A DNA stretch of 64,000 bases from Datura wrightii (taxonomy: Eukaryota > Streptophyta > Magnoliopsida > Solanales > Solanaceae): contig JASDFA010000003.1 in NCBI GenBank assembly GCA_035772735.1, forward strand, positions 158,651,001-158,715,000. The letters run 5' to 3'. This document shows, piece by piece, positions 23,464 through 32,261 of the stretch; the stretch's first letter is position 1, and each line of letters begins with the position of its first letter. The position numbers were made by a program, and so were the translations under genes. Below the pieces are notes generated by a model, which was not told the origin of the DNA, searched no databases, and saw only the letters and a program-made list of their open reading frames with translations.

Positions 23464-23655
23464 GATTCTGCAATCGTGAATAGCACGAAGTAGAAGGATA
23501 GAAAGACTTTTCCTCGCACGACATAGATCATGAAAGAAGGGAATATTTCCTAAACATCTCATAGCCTCTTCATCATAAGTGTGGCGCGCGTCACACCCAT
23601 GATAAAGACTCTACTCAACGCGGCTTTTACACACCCTAGGACACTTCAAACCTAT

Positions 23656-23672
23656 TGATTTGGTACCAAGTT
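23656..23672 (-). other. Degenerate primer binding site of element B
   Basis: Directly inside the 5' LTR the minus strand reads AACTTGGTACCAAATC. Nine of the twelve bases of the initiator-Met-tRNA site TGGTATCAGAGC are kept. It marks the 5' end of the internal region. Confidence 0.6.
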
Positions 23673-25948
23673 TGTCACGACCCGAAGTAGACCCGGATTA
23701 TAACACGGGACAAGTAGCCCCGAGAGACTCCAAGTCGACCCATGGCATGAACATTCATCTAACTTCATATCACTTAAACCGGAATACTGAACATACGATA
23801 TAGCGGAAAAATAAATGTAACATAACATAGCATAATAAGCAGAACGTACTAAAATACATATCAGCTGAGTACTATAATTAGTCTGAAAGCATCTATCATA
23901 TCAGATGGGTTGGTGCGAAAACATCCCCAACTAACCCAACGACAACAGAAATAAAAGAAACATCATTTTCTGAACATATGGCCCTCGGAACATGGGGACT
24001 CACCAAAAGGGCTGATAGCTAACTCTGAGATGGGCTACTGACGGGGATGAGCCTAAGAACCGGATCCTGTATCATGAAATGATACATCATAGAAAGTATG
24101 TGGTCAATACATGAAATGTACCGAGTATGCAAGGTAAGTAAACGGACATTTAAAATATATAAAACTCATAAATGATCATAAGAGTAGGTCAACATGCTCA
24201 TAATATAAATATCATATATAACAAAAGGCTCAAGGTTTTCAAAATATTCGTAATACAATCGTAATCATAATCACAAAAGAAAAGCTTTATTGAATATGAC
24301 TTGAGCCAATATACATAATTATAAACATGCATAAATCATGAGGAACGGTGGGAGATTCTCATAACTGACATACCCCATGTGAGCACATATGGAACCCGAC
24401 TTGTAACCCTAGTCAGGAGGGTGTCCGTACCTTGCCAAGGGTAGAACCATGAAAGGCGTGATCACACATGAGAAAGGACAACTTGGGCAAAAGGGGACAG
24501 TAACAAGTGAGGTCGCATCATGTCCTGCAGTGACACGTAGTTATGAGATCCGGGGCAAAACCTAGGCACCGAACCTACTCATTATTAAATACTACTCCCA
24601 AAACATATAAAATACTCATAGTATAATATGCATAATATTCATGGGCTAGTTAAATCATGATAATCATAAACATTCTTGTAAATACGTGAACTAGCCATGA
24701 AATAAGGCCCGTGAGTCGGCCAAAATATAATTCATAAATCATGAAATTCATGCATACTTTTAGATCATACATATACTTTGCAAATCATCAAATTATAATG
24801 GGTATCTAAATAAACTATATTTCAAATCATAAATCATGATGGGTTTGTGAATATCAACAATTAAAGTAAAAATCATAACTTGATTCACCATAAATCATAC
24901 ATAATTAGGCTTACTTTAGTAGAAATCAAAATCAATAATTTTATAATTAAAATAGTTGTAGAATATGATCATAATTCGAAAATATAATAAAAATCACAAG
25001 AGAAAATAACTCATTAATAGATCATTAGAATTCCACAAGATTTAAGTCAAAATCCCATAAGATTTTTTATTAAAATTTCATGAATTAGGAGAAATTGTGC
25101 ATGGGTGAAAATAAAAACACCCATTTATAATCCTACATACCTAGAAGGATTCAAATTTCAACACTCTATGGAAGCCCAAGGGAAAATTGATGAAGAAGAG
25201 CTTGAAAACTAGCTTGATCACCTTTAAATCTTTTCTAACTTTGCATGCATGAGAATAAATAGGTTAGGAGGGCTTAAGATATCTTAATACAATTAGAAAA
25301 TAACATCAAACAATGTAGTTTAGGACCTTAGAATACAGAAATGACAAAAATACCCTTAATTAAATATCCTAAAAATCTGCAGTGGACGATCTAATAGACG
25401 TACCAACGAGTCGTTGGAGGATATCACGACTCATTGTATCGATCTGTCACCTGCACTTCCAAATCCTTGATCTTAGTTTCAACCCACGACTCAACAGGAC
25501 GAGTCATCCTTTCATCTAACGGGTCGTTGATTCGATCATTATTTTGCCCTGAAGTTCCTGTACTTCTCCTCACAACGAGCCTCACCATGGCTCATTGTTC
25601 CCTCCAACGAGTCGTGGTTTCCTTCCATTAGGTCCACTGAAAATTTTGGCAACTCTTACAACAACTCGTGACCACAACTCGTTACATCTTATGACGGGTC
25701 ATGGGATGACCCATTATATCCCCAAATGCTGAAGTCCAGGACCCACCACGATTACAAACGATGAGTCGTTACATCGCTCGTTATTTTCATTGTCACCAGA
25801 CCTACACTTCCCACGACTGGATCCAAAAGGTCGTTGGTTGGCCCAACGATCCCTTGGGTCGTCCATCCTGCAATATTTTTCCCAATTTTCAGTCAACTTT
25901 TATTTTTTTGATCCCGGGTCTAATCTTAGGCACTTTCGGGGTATTACA
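23673..25948 (-). repeat. 5' LTR of element B (intact length, 2,276 bp)
   Basis: It starts TGTCACGACCC and ends GGGGTATTACA on the plus strand. It is the uninterrupted counterpart of 4,972-6,109 plus 17,480-18,602. It gives the pre-insertion site of element C (a single ATAAA at about 24,829-24,833). A 500-bp part at 25,390-25,900 is crowded with ACGACTCGTTG-like words. Confidence 0.93.
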
Positions 25949-26770
25949 CTATCTCCTGTTGCTGCTGCCTGATCCCCTAAATATTTTGAGCGAAAGCCTG
26001 AATGCGGGCAATGTCCATGTCCTCTTACAGAGTAGTTGTGACACAAGTTTTCATGTATTCTGGAAGCAGCCCCATAATAAACTGATGTACTCTGGCCAGC
26101 ATGGTGTCTACAAAAACTGGCGCATGTCTGGCCAAGGAATCAAATCTCATAGCATATTCCTGAACACTCATCGAACCCTGCTCCAGGTGCAAAAATTGGT
26201 CCAGTCGGGCCTGTCGGATTTTCCGCGACAAGTAATGATCTAGGAAAGCCTCTGAGAAACTGGACCAAGTCGGAGGGGGAGCGTCTCTACCTCGGTACCT
26301 CTCCCAGCTCTCATACCATAATACTGCTATGTCCCGCAATTGGAATACCGCTAACTTAACCGACTTCGTGGGTGTAGCATGCATTACCCTAAAAATCCAC
26401 TATAACTGATCCAAAAAGTCCTGAGGGTCCTCTTCCCAATCCGTCCCTGTAAACTGCGGGGGACTCAGGGCAAGAAACTCTTGGACCCTCAAACTTCTAG
26501 CTCCTCTCGAAGATTTAGCAACGACTGGTACCATAGGTTGGCACTGAGCGGCCATCATCTGGGCTAACATATAGACGGCGCTCCTAATCTCCTTACCGGA
26601 TGGTATATGTATAGGAACTGCTGAAGATGGTGCTGACATGTTTGTTGCCCTGGAGAGCTCCTGGCGTAGCAGAGACTGCTGAGAAGACCGAGATGAAGTC
26701 TCTCTATTGCCCTCAGATCGAGGTGGCTCTGACTGGGGCGCACTACTAGTGCCCTCTCCTGCCGCAACAT
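25949..26770 (-). pseudogene. N-terminal half of element A gag
   Basis: Two minus-strand fragments make up the gag front. 26,400-26,639 has MSAPSSAVPIHIPSGKEI and EFLALSPPQFTGTDWEEDP. 26,025-26,384 has FQLRDIAVLWYESWERYR, FLDHYLSRKIRQARLDQF, SMSVQEYAMRFDSLARHAP and VHQFIMGLLPEYMKTCVTT, the retrotransposon gag (capsid-like) domain. An in-frame stop lies at about 26,400 and others after CVTTTL. The fragment is cut at 25,949 by element B and its C-terminal half is at 4,436-4,971. Reading across the removed insertion keeps the frame. Confidence 0.86.
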
Positions 26771-26980
26771 CTAACTTCCAACAAGTCGTAGTCTATCGTG
26801 TATTCGACATTCTCTGTAGATAAGCAGAATAAGGTAATCTTAGGGACTCAACCCTATACAACATAGCTCTACAGCACGACTGAAGAAGAAGGAAGGGTAA
26901 CCACATTATTATGCCTCGTAGCCTCCTGTCTATGGAATGAGGTGCACAACACACCCATAGACCCTACAAGTTACTGTAGG
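26771..26980 (-). other. 5' leader of element A, truncated before its 5' LTR
   Basis: Its reverse complement aligns with the leader of element C (9,440-9,600): both share TGTGTTGTGCACC, AGGAGGCTAC and a TATAGGG-GAGTCCCTAAG stretch. It ends about 30 bp before where the primer site should be. No 5' LTR of A is found beyond, only the hAT element and a LINE. Confidence 0.75.
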
Positions 26981-27283
26981 TAAGGGTGTCAATAGTACGG
27001 TTCAAAAAAAAATAAAAATCAGACTAATTTTTCGGTTAATCTACTAAAAATAACATAGAATATGAGCTATATAATGAAAGAAATATGGAAAGTAACTAAA
27101 AAGTAGCAAGACAACAAACATTGATTGCCTTATCAGTAAGAGGTTTGGCCTAAATTATTCGTCAATATTTGCAGCGCTATTTGATTAATATAGAATTCAA
27201 ACTAGACTATTAAAAAAAATTAACTTAATAAACAATTGTATTGTTTAAATGAATAATGAAATTAATCAAATTTATAAAAGATC

Positions 27284-27453
27284 GTATTTTCTTCAATCTC
27301 CTCAAGTGTTTCAATGTTTTTTAGTGATTCACATAAATCAATAGGAGTAAACCGCAATTAATTTTTTGCACAAAATAAGAGCTTCCACTATTTTAGGAGT
27401 TAGAAAACTTCTAAATGAATCAATTACACGACCACCGGTGCTAAAGATTGTTT
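27284..27453 (-). pseudogene. hAT transposase C-terminal dimerisation domain, remnant
   Basis: The minus strand reads TIFSTGGRVIDSFRSFLTPK and VEALILCK. After a one-base frame change it continues LRFTPIDLCESLKNIETLEE. This is the signature end of hAT transposases, the region used for dimerisation. A stop, a frameshift and the absence of a readable catalytic region upstream show it is dead. It confirms the superfamily call made from the 8-bp target duplication. Confidence 0.87.
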
Positions 27454-28131
27454 AAACTAAGAATCAAGAAAGTTTAAACTTTTATCAAATTCATCAATTC
27501 ATGTCATGAGAAACTTCAGTAGATCTTAAATCTTTAGGTTTTTCTTGCTCACATGTATATAATCTCTTATGGTACAATTACTAATTAAAAGATTCTGCGA
27601 CATTAGCAGCCCTTGATTTTGTTAAGATAGAGTCACGACCATATATTTTACTAAAGCAAAACTCAACATAATCTAATTGAAAAGTGAAGTCGAAACAATA
27701 TCAACAAACAACAAGTAGTTGAACTTACTATTGAAATACCAATACTTATCAAACTTATTCATTATTTTTAATGTTATGTTTCTCATCTCAACATCTTAAT
27801 GGACAAAATAGACAGAGATCTAATTACAAAATGAATAACAACCAAAAGCATTTGAAGTAGTATATAATGAGCCAGAAAATTTTAGAGTCACACTATAAAA
27901 TAACTTCAAAATTTTGCAAAATATCTTACAATTTGAAAATGTTCATGCTTAGGAGGGCCAATGATTTTTGTTTTTGGCTCTTTTTCTTTTATTCACGAAC
28001 TTCTTCCTCCTATTTTTTACTACTTCACAAACTATACTTCGCAAGAGAAGACTACATGTATCTAATTGCATTTCGAATTCTAGTTATGGTCTTGTATGTC
28101 TTACTCTACTAACTCTTCTTTTACAATTAAA

Positions 28132-29099
28132 TTAACAGAAAAGGATCAAAATGCTTTTAACATATCAGATATGGCTCAAAAATGCCCTTCTTCCACCAAT
28201 TGATTCAAAAATGCCCTCCATCTAATTTTTAAGAGCTAAAAATTGTCTTTTTATAACAGAATCATGACATGACTTTGTTTAGTCATTTAAGTAAACAAAT
28301 GGCCTTGACTTATTTGGTCCATCTAAACTTTTGATCCAATTTCAAAACCCTATTCTCAGATCTTCCCTTCTCCTCCAAATTTTTTCTGTTGAGTTCTGTT
28401 GTTACCACACATTGTTCACGTGGAAAAGGGGCCACTATTTAAAGCTCGATTTTTTTCCTTAAGACATGTTATCTTATTTGGTTTGAGAAGTGGGTTGTTC
28501 ATAGATGAGAAGAGGAATTTAGAGGAGATGAGAAATGAAATGGCGGTAGCTGAAGGAGAGACAAAAATGGAAAATTTCAAAGAGGGTGTTGTTGAATCTC
28601 ATCTTATGCATTTCATTTTTTGGACCAAGAAATATTTCTTCTCCAAATTGGAGAGATCTTATTAATTCCAGCTTATTAATGTGCTCCCCCACCCCCACCC
28701 ACCCCACCCCCTCTCTATGTACATTTCTTGATATGCTTTCAAAATTTCAAAGCTTTAGTTCTGTAGCTGATGATTGAGTCTACTTGTTTGAATAGTATAT
28801 TTGAGAACCTTTTCTTGATTTCAGATTTCATTGTTTATTTGGTTTGATTTGATTCATATTGTCGTCCATCATCTTGTGGTTTAATGGAAAAAAATTAAAG
28901 GAGAAGGGTCAAAAGTCTAGGTGGACCAATAAGTTAAGGCTATTTGTTTAATTAAATGACTGGACAAAACCATGTCATGATGACATTTTTAGCTCTAAAA
29001 ATAAAATTGAAGGCATTTTTAAATCAATAAATAAAAGAAGGACATTTTAAAGTCATTTTTAATAAGTTAAGAACATTTTTTTTTATCTTTTTCTGTTAA
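28132..29099. mobile_element. Long-inverted-repeat element inside the hAT transposon
   Basis: The first ~200 bp (TTAACAGAAAAGGATCAAAA onward, 28,132-28,335) and the last ~195 bp (28,905-29,099) are imperfect inverted repeats that share the words ATGCCCTTC, AAAAATGCC, AGAGCTAAAAAT, CATGACATG, AGTCATTTAA and GGTCCA. The middle (28,340-28,900) is unique and holds a C-rich CCCCACCC run. The flanks are too AT-rich to define a target duplication. It fits a foldback or Mutator-like non-autonomous element. Confidence 0.7.
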
Positions 29100-30500
29100 A
29101 TTAATAACGTGAGCAACACATCTTGCATGTATTATTATCTTAAGTTAAATCTTCCACTTTAACACACTTCTTCAAATAATCAAAGACGAATATCATCTGA
29201 ACTTAGCCTCCTCTACGATTGCTGTAAAAATACTTTTAATTCCCCAATTAATTAGACATTAATTCCTCCATAGAGCTACCAATAACCCTTCCTGCATGAC
29301 TGTCAATGAGCTAAATATGAGACACATGTAATTAAGATTTTGACTTGATGTCAAAGTGTTTGTATATCATAGTAGCCAATGCATTTCTAATTTCTTCTAC
29401 ATTAGGTGAGCTTAGTAATATATTTTTAAATTTGTTATAATATCCTTTGTTGTGCCACGATCAGCTGCATTGTCTTAAATATTCTGGGCTTTTATCCATG
29501 GCACCGGATTGCTTCCTAGATTCAATTTATTAAGACAAATGAACAAAATTAAAATTATTATTAACTAAATTCCAACAAATTAAAAAAAGGATTTTCAAAG
29601 AAAATTCTTAATCCAAAACATATTTGTTTAAGGATTGACATTGTTTGATTTGACTTATGACTTATAAATTATAAGTTAAAAGTTATAAATTAGAATTTCT
29701 AATTTATGACACTTTTTGAATTTACGCAAACACTAAAAAAGTGTTTAAAAATTATTTTAGAATAACTGAATTCAAATAGACAAATTATATTGGTGTTCTC
29801 CATCGGCTAGAGATACTAAATAGATATTAATTGAACACACACGTTTCACATAGGTTGGGATGAATTTTGTTTGGCTAAAATTAAGTATGATAAGCTAATT
29901 AAAATCCTATTAACAAAAATATGATTATGGTAGTGGGAATCTGAAAAATATAAGCATAAGCACATACATAACTATCAATAATGCTGCTATAAATAGCACA
30001 TACAGAAAACGTTCTTGAAAAATTCAAACATCTTCAATCTTTCTCTTCTTTTTTTTTCGTTTATTTTCTAGAATCAAATTGGGTATTTGTTATTAATAGT
30101 TTGAATAATTTTTAAATAAAAACATGTTCCAAAATTTGTAAGGGTAGAAAAGAAAGAGTGAAATTCTGAATTCGTACCTAATACTTTTGTGCAATTGAGT
30201 TTTTGAGAAGAACAAGTATGTTGAGAAAGCAATGCAGAGTCCTAGACTCTAAGAAACAATCAAATGATGATAGGAATTTGCTATAACTTTGTAACTCACC
30301 TGAACTCCTAAAGCCTAAGGCCCAAGGTAACTTTTTATTAGGTTCAGTTCAATAGTTTTTATAAAATAATAAATCTACCTAATTATTCGATACATTAATT
30401 AGTATATACTTGACACCTATGGTTACATTTTGAAAAAAAACCTAAAAATCAGTTTGGTTTGATCAATTTTTAGAATAGATTTGACACCTTTATCTGTAGG

Positions 30501-31960
30501 TGCATAAAGGATGTTGAGGTTAATAGGGTTATTCGTAAGATAAGGAGTGAAAGAGTGATTAAATTAGACGGGATCAGATAAATTTTTGAAAAACTACAGG
30601 TGAGGAAGATATGGAGTGGTTGACTAGATTATTTGTGTTATATTTGGGATGACTAAAATGCCAGAGGAATGGAGGTAGTGTACTATGATGCCATTGTACA
30701 AGATCAAACTACTATGCCACATTATGAAAGTCTATGAGAGGGTGGTCGAGATGACAGTGAGGAGGGATATGTCTATCTTTGAGAACTAATTCGATTTCAT
30801 GTTAGGGAGTTCGACTAAAGAAATTATACATCTTGTAAGGAGATTGTTGGAGCAATATAGGGATAAGAAGAGAGACTTACACATGGTATTCATTGACCTA
30901 GAAAAGACATATGATAAAGTCTTGGAGGGTCCTTTGGAGGTGTTTGGAGTCTAGAGGTGTACTTGCGACTTACATTAAAGTTGCGAAGGACATATATGAT
31001 GGAGCTAAACCCGATTAAGGACAACGGGAGGTGACACGGTACACTTTTTATTGTGATAGGATTACATCAAAGATCAGTATCGTTCCTTTTTGCCTTAGTG
31101 ATGGATGAATGAACATGACATATATGGGGGGGGGGGTGAGGGGTATATTGTGTATATTATATGCATATGACATAGTATTGATTGACGAGATATGCGATGG
31201 AGTTAATAATAGACTGAAATTTTGGAAAGAGACCCTAGAGTATAAAGGTTTCGATTTTAGCAGGACTAAGATAGAGTAGATGGAGTGCAAGTCCAATAAC
31301 GTGACAGATGAGGTGAAAGTGAAAGTGAAGATCAATGCACTAGTCATATCCAAAGAGAGAAAATTCAAGTATCTTGAGTCTCTTGTTCAAGGAGAAAAGG
31401 CGATTAATGATGATGTCATACACCGTATAGGAGCGTGATGAGTGAAATGTGGGTTTGCCTCTACGATACCATGCAATAAGAATGTGGCGCCAGGCTTAAT
31501 AGTAAGTCCTATGGAGTGGTTGGGTGAGATTAACACTATTGTACGAGCCAGAATATTAACCAGTCAAGAATGCCCATATAAGAAGATGAAGGTATATATA
31601 GCAGAGATGATTATTTTAGATGGATATATGGGCATATGAGGAGAAATATAATTAAGAAAATATTACATTCGACAAGGTTATAGTAACCTCCTTGGCGAAC
31701 AAGATGAGGAAAGCGAGATCGAGATAATTCATACATGTGAAGAAGTGGTATGAGATGTTAGTTTTATTATGACTTAGGAAAGGTATATTTAGGTTGAAGA
31801 AGAATTGCTGATAGGTGATTAGACAGGACATGATATAACTTCAACGGAGACTTGACCTTAGATAAAAAGATATCGAAATTGAGAATTAAGATCGAAAGTT
31901 AGTAGCTAGTTGAGCGTTGTCGTAGTTCTAGTAATATGATTTAGGTATCACAAAATTTCT
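30501..31960 (+). pseudogene. 5'-truncated RTE-type LINE reverse transcriptase
   Basis: The plus strand, read in shifting frames, gives the landmarks of plant RTE-clade LINE polymerases: EWLTRLF, KMPEEW, an NQFG-type NxFDFM segment, FIDLEKTYDKV (about 30,889-30,921), the catalytic box degraded to AYDIVLID (31,160-31,180) where FADD is expected, then KYLESLVQG and the C-terminal HVKKW and LRRDLT... tail. Many stops occur. The N-terminal endonuclease is absent. The 3' end, about 31,960, has no clear tail or target duplication. Confidence 0.83.
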
Positions 31961-32207
31961 TTTTCTCCGATGTATATCAATATCTAATGCTACACTTATT
32001 TTCTACATTGCTATTTTCTTTCTTGCTATATATATATTGTACAAATATTATAATAATACGTATTCCATTTAATAATTTTATATTAATTTATATAGCATAC
32101 ACAGTAACGCGTGTGCCAAAAAAAAAAGATTAAAAAAGACACAAAAAGAAAAACAGCAAATTAAGAAAAAGTGAAATAAAACAATTTATTTCCCCCCAAA
32201 AAAAAAC
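31961..32207. other. Upstream region of the H1-like gene
   Basis: AT-rich intergenic DNA with a TATATATATA run at about 32,028-32,038 and several A-runs. Apart from the TATA-like box at 32,208 nothing specific is seen. Confidence 0.5.
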
Positions 32208-32214
32208 TATAAAT
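32208..32214 (+). promoter_or_regulatory. TATA-like box of the H1-like gene
   Basis: TATAAAT lies 54 bp before the ATG at 32,262, leaving room for a start site about 30 bp downstream and a very short leader. Motif and spacing only. Confidence 0.45.
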
Positions 32215-32261
32215 GTCCCAACTTCTCCAAAACCTCCGAAAACTTCTCCAAACAGGGAGTT

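Larger units (their letters stand above)
4972..25948 (-). mobile_element. Ty3/gypsy element B (minus strand), interrupted by element C
   Basis: B has LTRs that begin TGTAATACCCC and end GTGACA on the minus strand. The left 3' LTR is in two pieces (4,972-6,109 and 17,480-18,602). The internal region is 18,603-23,672 and the right 5' LTR 23,673-25,948 (2,276 bp). The host flanks read CTATT on the left and CTATC on the right, a 5-bp target duplication with one change. The element sits inside the gag of element A. Gag, protease, RT, RNase H and integrase can all be recognised, with several stops and frameshifts, so it is a dead copy. Confidence 0.9.
26981..30492 (-). mobile_element. hAT-superfamily DNA transposon (3.5 kb, defective)
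   Basis: Terminal inverted repeats are TAAGGGTGTCAA (left) and TAAAGGTGTCAA (right, reverse complement). The 8-bp flanks are ACTGTAGG (26,973-26,980) and TCTGTAGG (30,493-30,500), the 8-bp duplication typical of hAT with one change. A transposase C-terminal remnant lies inside on the minus strand (27,284-27,453). The rest is AT-rich, decayed sequence with another inverted-repeat element at 28,132-29,099. Confidence 0.85.

Noticed and set aside
28399..28665. 88-codon frame inside the long-inverted-repeat element
   Set aside because: It resembles no family I recognise, has no good gene context and overlaps a minus-strand frame of similar quality; kept only as possible captured sequence.
31048..31368. 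106-codon minus-strand frame over the LINE
   Set aside because: It is antisense to recognisable LINE RT sequence and includes a poly-G run.
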